This document shows positions 16,511 through 25,224 of a stretch of DNA of 64,000 nucleotides, in pieces. Source of the stretch: Blastococcus sp. VKM Ac-2987. Lineage in GTDB: Bacteria > Actinomycetota > Actinomycetes > Mycobacteriales > Geodermatophilaceae. Location: NCBI RefSeq assembly GCF_026967805.1, contig NZ_JAPVBG010000001.1, positions 945,143 through 1,009,142 of the forward strand, in the 5' to 3' direction. How positions within the stretch are numbered: position 1 is the first letter of the stretch; every line of letters begins with the position of its first letter. The notes below the pieces were generated by a model, which was not told the DNA's origin, did not search any database, and saw only the letters and a list, made by a program, of their open reading frames with translations. Both the position numbers and the translations under genes were made by a program.

Positions 16511-17444
16511 AGGCGGTTCGAGGCCATCGCAGTGATGGCCGGCGAAGGTCTGCCCGTGCAGGCAGCCACCCGCATCCTGGACGTCACCGACTCCGGCTAC
16601 TACGCCTGGCGCAGCCGGGGCCCGTCGACCCGGGCGGTGCGGCATGCGTTGATCACCGAGACCATCCGCCAGGTGCACCTGGCCTCCCGGGGGACCTACG
16701 GCTACCGACGTGTCCATGCCGAACTCACCATGGGCCGCGGCATCATCGTCGGGCACGGCACCGTGGAGTTGCTGATGGCCCGCGCCGGGATCAAGGGGAT
16801 CACCGGGGCCCCGAAGTGGCGCCGAGCCCGCCCCGACCTGCTGGCCACCGACCTCGTCGACCGGCGCTTCACCCGCGAGGGCGTGGACCAGTTGTGGGTC
16901 ACCGACATCACCGAGCACCCGACCCGGGAGGGCAAGGTCTACTGCGCGGTCGTGCTGGACGTGTGCTCGCGGCGGGTGGTCGGGTGGTCGATCGACTCCT
17001 CACCGACCGCGGCTCTGGTCACCAACGCCCTGGGCATGGCCATCGACACCCGTCGACCACCGGCCGGCGCGATCATCCACTCCGATCACGGCGTGCAGTT
17101 CGGTTCCTGGGCCTTCACCACCCGAGCCAGGCAGTCCGGACTCGTGCCCAGCATGGGGTCAATCGGTGACTGCTACGACAATGCCGTCATCGAATCCTTC
17201 TGGTCCCGCATGCAGGTCGAACTCCTCGACCGACAGCGCTGGCGCACCCGCCTGGAGCTGGCCAACGCGATGTTCGACTACCTCGAGATCTTCCATAACC
17301 GCCGGCGCCGGCACTCCGCCCTCGGCTGGCTCACACCCATAGAGTTCGAAAACCGTCAATCAATCACCGTGGCATGAGGTCCAGCAACTGAACTCCACAA
17401 AACAAGGGGCTGACCAGAGCCTCCATCAGAACCCGGGGCGGGAC
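16500..17444 (+). mobile_element. Truncated IS3-family insertion sequence
   Basis: The element keeps orfB and a right end with a CCATCAGAACCCGGGGCGG-like sequence near 17424-17443. It lacks orfA and its left end. The left boundary coincides with the AAAAG stretch at 16508-16512, the usual site of orfA/orfB frameshifting, and with the break in the opposite-strand phage gene. Boundaries are estimates. No target duplication can be shown because the left end is missing. Confidence 0.6.
16508..17377 (+). CDS. IS3-family transposase OrfB (5'-incomplete)
   Basis: About 289 residues are seen. The HTH_21-type N-terminus (RILDVTDSGYYAWRSRGPST, then RGTYGYRRVHAEL) is followed by an rve integrase core with the DDE residues in WVTDITEHP, IIHSDHGVQFG and DNAVIESFWSRMQ. 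The sequence ends RHSALGWLTPIEFE, as usual for this group. Normally it is expressed as an OrfAB fusion by -1 frameshifting. Here orfA is missing, so the start cannot be set; GTG 16532 and ATG 16535 are the first in-frame candidates. The catalytic domain is intact, but transposition would need OrfA and a left end supplied elsewhere. Confidence 0.85.
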   Translation, partial: KRRFEAIAVMAGEGLPVQAATRILDVTDSGYYAWRSRGPSTRAVRHALITETIRQVHLASRGTYGYRRVHAELTMGRGIIVGHGTVELLMARAGIKGITGAPKWRRARPDLLATDLVDRRFTREGVDQLWVTDITEHPTREGKVYCAVVLDVCSRRVVGWSIDSSPTAALVTNALGMAIDTRRPPAGAIIHSDHGVQFGSWAFTTRARQSGLVPSMGSIGDCYDNAVIESFWSRMQVELLDRQRWRTRLELANAMFDYLEIFHNRRRRHSALGWLTPIEFENRQSITVA

Positions 17445-17699
17445 AATCGTCGAGTTCAACACAGGCGCCGGCGTGCACAGCATCGGCTCGACCCGGTTGG
17501 TCGTACTTGCTCGGCGCCACCGTGGCAGCTTCCCGGCTGCTATGACATGGCGGTCCCAGGTTGAGGGCCGAACATGCCGTACCCCATCTGGGCCGTTGAG
17601 ACGTCATCGGGTCCGCCCGTCGGGGCCGAATCCGACGGAGCTGATCTGCGAGCCAACAGGCGCCTTTGCGTTAACCGCGACGGTGCGCAAGCTCACCAG

Positions 17700-18791
17700 T
17701 TACGGCAAATCCATCACCTGCTGAGCTGGCTCCGGCCGTTTTTTGGCCCGTAGACGCGTCATGTGATCCCGCCCTTTGGGCGTAAGCGTCCAGTAGGTCT
17801 GCTTGTCTTGCACTGGGTGGCGTCGGGCGCTGTGGTCGATGAGACCCAGAGCAAAGAACTGCACCTTGACGTCGTTGAACTCATCGAGTCCCGCCTCAAT
17901 CCCACCCGCCTTGCCAGCGTCGGGCGGCAGGTTCACCTGCTCTCGACCCACCACCGCAGCAAGAACATCTAGCTCTTCACTTAGAGCTTCCTCACTGGCT
18001 TCATCAAGCATGAGAGGGGCTAGGTGGGAGAAGATCTCATCCCACGAGATTTCTAGGTGGAAGTAGTGAGCCTTGGAGTTGCTACGAGTGGTTCGACCCG
18101 CTTCCGCATCTTCCTTCGTCCAATACCGAATAGTGCAGAAGAGGTCGTTCAGGTCGTCACCTTGGGCGTAGATGCTAGTGTCTCGAACGGTGGCACCACC
18201 GGATTTCTCAGCCTCTAGCTGAGCGGTTAGAGTAGCGACGGTAGCGCGCAACTCCGCCATGTCCTTCTCTACCTCAGGAGTCAGGGCCTGACTCGCCCTA
18301 ACCCACCCCTCGGCCGGGTGTGTCTTGCGGGTCTGAATCAGACTTAGCGCCACCGCGCCAGCGAGGTCTGCTGGCGTGGTCCAGAACTTGACCATTCGCT
18401 GACTTGCTTTGTCCCGGAAGGCGTCCAGCAGCTCCCTGGCCCTTGGAGTTACTTCTGCCTTATCGACTGGGATGTTGCCCGGCGCACCGTGCAGGAAGGC
18501 CATGACCGGCGTCTTCGTTTCGACAGCATAGTCGAACTCTTTCTCCGTAAAGCTAAGTCCGTCTTCGTCGACGCTGCCGTAACGCCCCCCGATGACGACG
18601 ACGTAGTAGTCGCTGTCGTCGATCACCCGCTTAATCAGGTCCCATTTCTCGTCATCCGAGGCGGGGAATAGCTCCATCCCGGCTGGGAAACAGTCGGCCT
18701 GGAGAAGCGTTTGGATTACCGCTTGGCGTTCCTCTTGGAGATCAAGGAAGGTGGAGCTTACGAATACCTGTTCGCGCTTCTCGACGGCCAC
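17700..18791 (-). CDS. DUF4062-domain protein, candidate defence gene
   Basis: This 363-residue protein has an N-terminal DUF4062 domain (about 8-95) with its hallmark VFVSSTFLDLQEERQAV, then FPAGMELFPASDDEKW and VVVIGGRYGS...FTEKEFDYA. A helical linker with a coiled segment (about 175-200) leads to a C-terminal domain of about 150 residues with a winged-helix-like end (YWTLTPKGRDHMTRLRAKK). DUF4062 is related in fold to TIR-like nucleotide-binding domains and often occurs in defence islands. The role here is inferred. GTG 18791 has a TAGGCT box 6 bases upstream and no leader. Codon use is AT-richer than the chromosome. It sits at the right edge of the island, beside the cpaF break. Confidence 0.75.
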   Translation of the reverse strand: MAVEKREQVFVSSTFLDLQEERQAVIQTLLQADCFPAGMELFPASDDEKWDLIKRVIDDSDYYVVVIGGRYGSVDEDGLSFTEKEFDYAVETKTPVMAFLHGAPGNIPVDKAEVTPRARELLDAFRDKASQRMVKFWTTPADLAGAVALSLIQTRKTHPAEGWVRASQALTPEVEKDMAELRATVATLTAQLEAEKSGGATVRDTSIYAQGDDLNDLFCTIRYWTKEDAEAGRTTRSNSKAHYFHLEISWDEIFSHLAPLMLDEASEEALSEELDVLAAVVGREQVNLPPDAGKAGGIEAGLDEFNDVKVQFFALGLIDHSARRHPVQDKQTYWTLTPKGRDHMTRLRAKKRPEPAQQVMDLP

Positions 18792-18797
18792 GGGCTG

Positions 18798-18803
18798 AGC
18801 CTA
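18798..18803 (-). promoter_or_regulatory. -10 box of a leaderless promoter for the DUF4062 gene
   Basis: On the minus strand TAGGCT is followed by CAGCCC and then GTG 18791. This spacing is characteristic of leaderless transcripts and decides the start. Confidence 0.45.
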
Positions 18804-18871
18804 GTTGGGAGACGGGTCGGCCTCCCGGACCTCACCTTCGTGAGAGCCGCACTGCGTAGATCAGGGTTTCG

Positions 18872-19354
18872 TCATTTGCCTGCTGACCGCGTTGTCATGG
18901 GGATGACCACGTGCAGCCGGGAGCCGTCGGGCATCATCGCGTCGACGAACGGCGTCGACATGTCGATCCGTCGACCCGAGATGCGCAGCATCCGCTCCAC
19001 CAGGTCGGCCAGCTCTCCCGGCCCCAGGATCGTCGTGGTCAGCTCGCTGCGGCCCCGCCGGGCGATGAACACCCGGCCTGGTTCGTTGACCCAGATCTCC
19101 TCGATCTCCGGGTCGTCCAGGTAACGCTGCAGCGGCCCGAACCCGGCCACCCGGTCCAGCACGTCGCGGACCACCGACTCCGCATCCCCGATCGGCGGCA
19201 GTGCCGAGGACAGCGACCGCTCGGAATAGTCGGCGACGACGTCGCGCACCAGCAGCCGCACCGGGCCCGGATCGGTGAACGGATCCAGCCCACGCCGGCG
19301 GATCAGCTCGCGGACCTCGCCGTCCACGACGTCCAGAGCAGTCGGCACGCCCAT
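18872..19354 (-). pseudogene. cpaF: N-terminal part of the Tad/Flp pilus ATPase CpaF/TadA
   Basis: From ATG 19354, about 152 residues match a CpaF/TadA N-terminus: LDDPEIEEIWVNEPGRVFIA, then RISGRRIDMSTPFVDAMMP and DGSRLHVVIP. After VVIP (about 18899) the sense changes to nine unrelated residues and TGA at 18872. The Walker A, Asp box and Walker B regions are all missing here; a Walker B-region piece lies at 11010-11177. CpaF powers assembly of Flp/Tad pili at the membrane. No other tad gene is in the window. The gene is inactive. Confidence 0.9.
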
Positions 19355-20063
19355 CCCCCGTCGAGCAGTCGTCGAATCGGGTGGGACTGTAAGGAAACGG
19401 ATCAGTCCGTAGGGGTGGCGTCAGGCGATCTGTGGACAAGATCGGCCGCGAAGGGGGCCACGAGCACCCGGTCGGGTGACGGAACCAACCGCTCGGCGGC
19501 GCAAGGCGGCCGGTCACCCGCTCCCGGGCGGGCACGGCCGGGCACTGGCAGTCGAGGGAACGACTCGGAGAGAGTCGATCGGTCGCTCAGCATGACGACA
19601 GGTCACGGTCTCGGACGGCCCGCCGGCATGACTCGTCGACATTCCCGCAGAGTGATGCGGCCAGCGCGGCAGGATTGGGAACCTGCGACCGCTCCCACGC
19701 GAGGCCGCCCATCCGACGCCATGTCCCGATCATCGCGTTCCCCCCTTCTCGAGCGCAGCGCTCGTGAACGCGGATGCAAACAGCCGTGGATGACCCCGGC
19801 ACCACGTCCGGGTCGGCTGGGCACTGTGACGGGCAACGACGCCAAAGCTTCGGTGATCAAGCGGTGACAGCACCGTGACAGTCAGCCTGCGACCCTGCCA
19901 AGGGTCATGGACAGCGCCTGCAAGATTTTCGCTCCCTACGAGGGGCCACCCCGGAATCGGACCTCCGACGGCGACGCGGGATCCGACTCCGCGAGCGTCG
20001 GGAGTCCTGCACGAGGAGCCGATCTTGCACACGTCACGAGAACCCCTTCGGAGGAGCATCCTC
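19355..20063. other. Gene-free region upstream of cpaF
   Basis: No convincing gene is seen in these 709 bases. The left part should hold the former cpaF promoter. A 48-codon minus-strand frame near 19587-19733 has a possible ribosome site but no recognisable product. Confidence 0.5.
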
Positions 20064-20327
20064 ATGGCGACGGAACGAAGAATGATCCACCTCCGCGACT
20101 TGAACTCGCTCAGCCAGTCAGAGCAGGAGCGGGTCCGTCATGTCATCCCCCACCGTGCATACGTCGAGGGGGCGCCCGCGGACCCGTCGGCAGGGAAGCC
20201 GGAGTTCGGGCTGGACTGCCAGATCGCAAGCAGCGGCGAGGGGCACGACATCTTCTATCCCGTCGAAGGGGGCGGCGGCTGGGGAGTCGCCTGCGACGTC
20301 TTCGTCTTCTGGGTAGAGGAGAACTGA
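20064..20327 (+). CDS. Small protein of unknown function
   Basis: This 87-residue protein has GGAGGAG 8 bases before ATG 20064, fixing the start. It opens with a charged helix (HLRDLNSLSQSEQERVRHVI). The second half is Gly- and aromatic-rich (FYPVEGGGGWGVACDVFVFW). There is no signal peptide. A second small gene (20431-20865) follows 103 bases downstream on the same strand, and the two may form a unit. I recognise neither. Confidence 0.55.
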   Translation: MATERRMIHLRDLNSLSQSEQERVRHVIPHRAYVEGAPADPSAGKPEFGLDCQIASSGEGHDIFYPVEGGGGWGVACDVFVFWVEEN

Positions 20328-20430
20328 GTCGACCGATCCGGTGGACGCCGCCTCGCCGACCCGGTGCGACGGGGAGTGCAGCCGGGACGGATCGACGCGC
20401 CCGAAGGGCCAAACGGCAAATGACCAGGAC

Positions 20431-20865
20431 ATGAGGTGCAGCAACATGCCGAGCGCCGCCGCGTACACCCCTGTCTTCGACGGAACCTTCAGCCTGCGCG
20501 GAACGGAGGACAGCGCAGACTCCACCAGGGCCCTGACCTTTTCCCTGCCACCCACTCTTGACGGCAGTGTGAAGTGCTGTCTGCTCTGGGAGTTCTTCTT
20601 CCCGAACGACCAGCGCACGGACGTCGAACTGTTCATGGAGATTGGCGAGACCGAGTCGGTAAGCAAGGGTATTGGACGGTTCACCTGGCCTGGACCGCCT
20701 CAGTGGGGCTGCATGCACCTACTCGTCCCGACTGATCTCGTTCGACCAGGAGCGAACTCGCTCTCTTTCGTCGCCCATCCGACGGTCATCCAGTCGGATG
20801 GCGGTCTCGTCGGACAGACGGTGCTCGTCAGAGATGTGGTGCTCTGGCACCACATCACTGTCTGA
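20431..20865 (+). CDS. Uncharacterised beta-rich protein
   Basis: The frame gives 144 residues from ATG 20431, or 139 from ATG 20446. It alternates strands and turns: YTPVFDGTFSLRGTED, CCLLWEFFFPNDQRTDVEL, GANSLSFVAHPTVIQSDGG and a final VLVRDVVLWHHITV. The pattern resembles a single beta-sandwich domain. There is no signal peptide. It is the second of a pair with 20064-20327. The function is unknown. Confidence 0.5.
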   Translation: MRCSNMPSAAAYTPVFDGTFSLRGTEDSADSTRALTFSLPPTLDGSVKCCLLWEFFFPNDQRTDVELFMEIGETESVSKGIGRFTWPGPPQWGCMHLLVPTDLVRPGANSLSFVAHPTVIQSDGGLVGQTVLVRDVVLWHHITV

Positions 20866-21034
20866 CCACCTGCAGCACCGAAGCGCGGGGGGCCCTCGCA
20901 TGTCCTGAGGTTCGGCGCTGGCAACGGGCCTACGGGCTGAAGGGGCCGATCTTCGGGCCGTCCATCGCTCCGGCGTGCGACCGGTATGACTTCGGTCCCG
21001 GTGGCGTTGCCGCTCGACCAGGTGGTCGGTTGGG

Positions 21035-21180
21035 TCAGGCCTCGGTGATGGTGATCCGAACGACGGCGGCCGGGTGCGCAGTGACGGGGGCCCCGACACC
21101 CTCGGCGAGCGCCTGGGCCTCGCCGAGGGTGTCGAGGTCGGCGAACGCGGTCCCGGCGTCGACGGTCTGCACGTTCCCGG
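21035..21180 (-). pseudogene. C-terminal tail of an unidentified protein
   Basis: On the minus strand the sequence reads VQTVDAGTAFADLDTLGEAQ, then ALAEGVGAPVTAHPAAVVRI and TITEA, ending at TGA 21035-21037. It is natural and well conserved in style but only about 45 residues long. It begins where the opposite-strand monooxygenase tail begins. It is probably a remnant left by a rearrangement. Confidence 0.35.
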
Positions 21181-21183
21181 CCC

Positions 21184-21675
21184 TTGACGCGGGACGGCAA
21201 CAAGGCGCTGCTGGACCACAAGGCCGACGGCCGGACCGTGCTCCTGTTCGGCCTGACCCTGGTCGGTGATGCGGCCCTCACGACCGACTACCTGTGGGGG
21301 GTCGGCTGCGGATGGGCGCTCGAGTCCTCCGCATGGCTCGCCGACGAGGTCGGTCCCGTACTGACCCAGCCGGCTCCGTCCGCGGCCGACGTCGACCGTG
21401 CTCTGCAGCGATATGCCCGCCGGCACCACCACGAACTGGCCGCACACCACTTCTTCATCGCCGACCTGGCGGGCGGACGGATGCTCAACCCCCTGGAACG
21501 CCTCATGTTCGCCGCGGCCGCGCACGACGAACGACTGGCGTCGAACCTCGCCCACTACGGGGGAAGGGTGATCACACCGTGGCAGTTCCTCAGCCCCGCC
21601 AAGGTCGCTCGCAGCCTGCGCGTCCAGACGGCGGCTTCCAGAGCGACGCGAGCCACTACCGCTGCCACCCGATAG
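21184..21675 (+). pseudogene. C-terminal part of an FAD-dependent monooxygenase
   Basis: About 160 residues are seen. VLLFGLTLVGDAALTTDYLW and GVGCGWALESSAWLADEVGP match the GD...G.G...A motif that binds the FAD ribityl chain in group A flavin monooxygenases and related enzymes. Typical helical C-terminal sequence follows. The Rossmann GxGxxG N-terminus and about 250 residues are missing. Upstream sequence is unrelated and carries the tail of another gene on the opposite strand, so this is a truncated remnant. A TTG at 21184 is the first in-frame candidate start. Confidence 0.6.
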
Positions 21676-21844
21676 GGCACGCAACCCGCTCGCTGCGGAT
21701 GCTCGTGGTCAACGCCGTGACCTTCAGAGATTTTGGCGTCCCCGTGATTTTCGGGCTGGCCGCGCCGTCGACCGCGTCGGAGAGGTCCGCGGCGTAGCGT
21801 CGCCCCACGGAGCCGTCCAGGCTCCCGATGAGGGAGCGAACACC

Positions 21845-21979
21845 ATGGGTGACAAGTCCCCGCGACAGTCGATGACCAAGGCCGGCGGCAAGTCGATCAA
21901 GGAGAAGCGGCTCGACCGCAAGGCGAAGGGCGACCCGACGCCCCCGCCGGAGATCGTGGCCCGCGGCAAGAAGCGCTGA
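21845..21979 (+). CDS. Conserved small basic protein (MGDKSPRQSM type)
   Basis: This 44-residue protein begins MGDKSPRQSMTKAGGKSIKE and is very rich in Lys/Arg, ending ARGKKR. GAGGGAG lies 7-8 bases before the ATG. Short proteins with the same MGDKSPRQSMSKK-like start are widespread in actinobacteria and are uncharacterised (recalled, not searched). The high charge suggests nucleic-acid or ribosome association. This is the first clearly chromosomal-type gene after the island. Confidence 0.7.
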   Translation: MGDKSPRQSMTKAGGKSIKEKRLDRKAKGDPTPPPEIVARGKKR

Positions 21980-22061
21980 CCGCCTTACCCGGCGGAACGG
22001 TCCGGAGCCGGCTCCGCGGGGCGCCCCCGCGGAGCCGTCGGCATGCTCGGCGACGACACGA

Positions 22062-23795
22062 TCAGCAGGGCCCGCGGACGTCGTAGTCGCGCACCACCGG
22101 CCAGGTGTCCGCGAGCGTGGTGGTCCAGTCGAACACCGACACCCCGACGGCGCCGGTCTCCGCCGCCGCACGGACCATGCCGCCGTAGTCGGTCGCGGTC
22201 TCGGTCGTACCGAAGCCACCGATGGTCGCCACCGCGGCGCAGGGCTCGCCCAGGTTGGCCCGCAGCCGGGTGATGTTCTCCCGCGTGTAGCGGTAGGCGT
22301 CGCTCCACGTCGCGTCGGTCCGGTTGGACCAGTACGCCATCGGCAGCCAGACCTGGTACAGGCCGGCGAGCTGCTGCCACGGGAAGCGTGGCCAGTACGA
22401 CGGGCTGATCACGTCGGTGACCACCGGCGGCAGCACTATCGCCCCGAGGGTCACGCCCGGGAGCGCGTCGTACAGCCGCCGGGAGAGGTCGACCAGCCGG
22501 GCGTTGCGCAGGTCGACGTCGGCCACCGTGCGGTCCTCGATGTCGACGGCCACCGCGTCGAATGCGTGCCCGTCCGCGCGGAAGTCGGCGATCGCCCGCA
22601 GCCGGCGCAGGTCGGCGGTGACGTCGGTGAAGTGCGGGAGGTACCACCCGACCACCTGCATGCCGCGCGCGTGGGCGCGGACCAGGAACTGGCCCAGCAG
22701 GTCGGGGCTGATCAGGTCCGGGTACTGCGGTTCGTCGGCGGCGGCCTGCAGGTAGATCGTGTCCACGCCGGCGTCGGCCATCGCGTCCACCGATGCCGGA
22801 GTGATCGGCGGGCTGGCACCGGCGTACTCCCGGCTGAACCGGAAGCGGGTCACCCAGGTGCCCGACCGGTCGTAGGGGTCCAGCAGGGCGACGCGCGTCG
22901 CGCCGGTGGCCGCGTCGAAGCGGATGAACCCGTGCTCGAAGTCGCTCTGCCGCCCTCCGGGCACCCCGTACTCGTCCGTGACGGGGTATCCCAGCGCGCT
23001 CCGCTCCCAGCCGAGCGACCCGTACCGGGCCCAGATCGCGCCGCGTACCTCGTGCGCACCGGTCCGCGGGGTGAAGTAGATGGTGCCGTGCTCGAAGTTG
23101 CTGTACCGGCCGACGCCGTCCGGGGTGCCCCGCTCGTCGGTGATCGGGTAGCCCAGCGCGCTCCGCTCCCAGCCCAGCGACCCGTACCGGGCCCAGATCG
23201 CGCCGCGCACCTCGTGCGCACCGGTCCGCGGGGTGAAGTAGATGGTGCCGTGCTCGAAGTTGCTGTACCGGCCGACGCCGTCCGGCGTCCCCCGCTCATC
23301 CGTGATGGGGTACCCGAGCGCGCTCGACTCCCGACCCAGCGCGTTCCACGTCCCCCAGATCGCACCCCGCACCTCGTGCGCGCCCGTCGCCGGCGTGAAG
23401 CTGATCGACCCGCGCTCGAAGTCGTTGTAGCGCCCGCGACCGTCCGGCGTCCCCTGCTCGTCCGTCACGGGGAAGCCCAGCGCGCTGGACTCCCGGCCGA
23501 GGGCCCGCCACGTCCCGAGGACGGCGCCGTGCACCTCGTGAGCGCCGGTGGCGGGCGACCAGGAGATCGTTCCCCCGGCGTAGTCCTGAGCGCGTCCGCC
23601 GGCCACGGCGAACGGCGCACCCACCGGTGCGCCGAGGAAGGATGCCGCCCCGCCGAGCTCGCAGTAGTGGCGCTCGAGCGGGTCGGTCTGCGTGCACTCC
23701 GCCGCCCCCGCCGCGCCCGGGACGAAGCCCGCGCCCACGGTCAGGAGCGCGACCAGCAGGACGGTGAGCGGCCTCGACCCGACCCGGATGCGCAT
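22062..23795 (-). CDS. Secreted LGFP-repeat protein with a TIM-barrel-like C-terminal domain
   Basis: This 577-residue protein has a signal peptide (about 1-30, ending near GAAGAAEC). Five to six LGFP-type repeats follow (about 40-325), each with SALG(F/Y)P(I/V)TDE and HGTIYFTP-like blocks; two are nearly identical 54-residue units. LGFP repeats bind cell-wall arabinogalactan or peptidoglycan in mycolata-type proteins. The C-terminal 240 residues contain DAMADAGVDTIYLQAAADEP, RGMQVVGWYLPHFTDV and FDAVAVDIEDRTVADVD, the look of a putative glycoside-hydrolase barrel. AAGGCGGGG precedes ATG 23795. It may be a wall-bound glycan-acting enzyme; the catalytic residues are not certain. Confidence 0.8.
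   Translation of the reverse strand: MRIRVGSRPLTVLLVALLTVGAGFVPGAAGAAECTQTDPLERHYCELGGAASFLGAPVGAPFAVAGGRAQDYAGGTISWSPATGAHEVHGAVLGTWRALGRESSALGFPVTDEQGTPDGRGRYNDFERGSISFTPATGAHEVRGAIWGTWNALGRESSALGYPITDERGTPDGVGRYSNFEHGTIYFTPRTGAHEVRGAIWARYGSLGWERSALGYPITDERGTPDGVGRYSNFEHGTIYFTPRTGAHEVRGAIWARYGSLGWERSALGYPVTDEYGVPGGRQSDFEHGFIRFDAATGATRVALLDPYDRSGTWVTRFRFSREYAGASPPITPASVDAMADAGVDTIYLQAAADEPQYPDLISPDLLGQFLVRAHARGMQVVGWYLPHFTDVTADLRRLRAIADFRADGHAFDAVAVDIEDRTVADVDLRNARLVDLSRRLYDALPGVTLGAIVLPPVVTDVISPSYWPRFPWQQLAGLYQVWLPMAYWSNRTDATWSDAYRYTRENITRLRANLGEPCAAVATIGGFGTTETATDYGGMVRAAAETGAVGVSVFDWTTTLADTWPVVRDYDVRGPC
22999..23322. repeat. Two 162-bp tandem repeats within the LGFP gene
   Basis: The block starting about 22999 recurs with very few changes from about 23161 (offset 162 bp, 54 codons). 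The other LGFP units are diverged, so this is a recent duplication or gene conversion. Confidence 0.75.
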
Positions 23796-23968
23796 GGTCC
23801 CCGCCTTCCGCGACGGCGCCCGGGGCAACGGCGCCCCGCTCCCCTCGCCGTCGCCCCGATCGTCGGGGACGGCCCTGCTCCTCGGCCAGGGCTGTTGGGC
23901 TCCGGTCGCCAGGGCCGGTCGACCGGCTCCCGCGTCGCCACCGGATGCAGCGGACCGGGATGCCCACG

Positions 23969-25216
23969 TCAGCTCCCGGGCACCGGGCGCCGCAGCACCG
24001 AGGGCCGGCACACCGCGGCCGCGGCCAGCACGATCACCGCCGTCGTCCCCAGAGCGGCGCGGACCGACACCAGGTCGGTCAGCGCACCGTTGAGCGCCGC
24101 GGCCAGCGGCCGGGAGCCGACGAAGCCCATCAACCAGAGCGCCATGATCCGGCCGATGTACTCCCGCGGGACGCGGTCGTAGAGCAGCGTCGTGACGCCG
24201 TTCATGGCCAGCGTCAGGCCGAGCCCACCCACGACGAAGGCGACGACGGCGGCGGTCACCGACCAGCTCAGCGCCAGCCCCACCGCCGAGGACGCGAGCA
24301 GCACCATCCCGCTCGTGGCCAGCCATGCGTGGTCGATCCACCGCACCAGCCCCGCCTGCACGAAGAAGCCCAGGAAGGCGCCCGCCCCGAAAGCCGAGGC
24401 CAGCACGCCGACCAGCTCCGGGCCGCCGCCGAGGGTGTCCGCCAGCGACGGGCCCAGCGTCACCGCCGGGTCGGCGCCGATGCCGACCGCGGTGACCCCG
24501 AGCAGCAGCACACCGACCACCGGGTCGGTGCGCAGGTACCGGACGCCGGCGGAGACCGACAGCCGCGGACCGGGGACGGTCGCCGCGCCGGGGGTCCGCA
24601 GCCGGAACACCGCGACGAGGAAGACCAGGTGACCGACGGCGGCCAGCAGGAAGGCGACGCCGTAGCCGGCGGTGGCGGCCACCACGCCGCCCACGGCCGG
24701 CCCGACGGCGCGGCCCACCGAGAAGGTGAGGTTGTCCAGGGCGACGGCGCGGGCCACCTCGCCCGGGCGCACCAGCGACGGGAGCAGCGCCTGCATCGCC
24801 GGCCCGCCGACGGAGAACCCGATCCCGACGACGAGCGCGGTGACCATCACGACCCACGGGGGCACGTCGGACACGTCGGGCGTCAGCAGCACCCAGCCGG
24901 CCAGGATCGCCGCACCCAGCGTGCACAGCGTCCGGCCGAGCAGGATCTGCTTGCGCGGGCTGCCCCGGTCGGCCATCGCACCGCTCAGCGGGGTCAGCAC
25001 CAGCTGCGGCACGAACTGGGCGAAGCTCACCAGCCCGACGAGGAACGCCGACGAGGTCAGCTGCCAGACCAGGGCCGCGCTGGCGATGTTCTGGATCCAG
25101 ATGCCGACGTTGGCCAGCAGCTTGCCCGCCCAGTAGGGCCCGAAGACGGGGTCGGTGACCAGCCGCCGCGACGGACGGGGCACGGCGGGTCCGGGATCCT
25201 GCTCCGCGTCGTCCAC
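23969..25216 (-). CDS. Major facilitator superfamily exporter
   Basis: This 415-residue protein begins near DPVFGPYWAGKLLANVGIWI, typical of EntS/MFS_3-type exporters, followed by about eleven or twelve membrane segments. The loop 2-3 motif is seen as GAMADRGSPRKQILLGRTL. GTG 25216 is chosen because a TAGATT -10 box lies 8 bases upstream, suggesting a leaderless transcript; the open frame extends further upstream with unnatural sequence. It probably exports a small molecule or drug. The substrate is unknown. It stands alone between the LGFP gene and the catabolic operon. Confidence 0.85.
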   Translation of the reverse strand: MDDAEQDPGPAVPRPSRRLVTDPVFGPYWAGKLLANVGIWIQNIASAALVWQLTSSAFLVGLVSFAQFVPQLVLTPLSGAMADRGSPRKQILLGRTLCTLGAAILAGWVLLTPDVSDVPPWVVMVTALVVGIGFSVGGPAMQALLPSLVRPGEVARAVALDNLTFSVGRAVGPAVGGVVAATAGYGVAFLLAAVGHLVFLVAVFRLRTPGAATVPGPRLSVSAGVRYLRTDPVVGVLLLGVTAVGIGADPAVTLGPSLADTLGGGPELVGVLASAFGAGAFLGFFVQAGLVRWIDHAWLATSGMVLLASSAVGLALSWSVTAAVVAFVVGGLGLTLAMNGVTTLLYDRVPREYIGRIMALWLMGFVGSRPLAAALNGALTDLVSVRAALGTTAVIVLAAAAVCRPSVLRRPVPGS

Positions 25217-25224
25217 TTCCAGGC

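Noticed and set aside
19587-19805. A 72-codon minus-strand frame upstream of cpaF, with a possible inner ATG and GGGGGA
   Set aside because: No recognisable sequence, and the codon positions show little GC3 bias. Too weak to call a gene.
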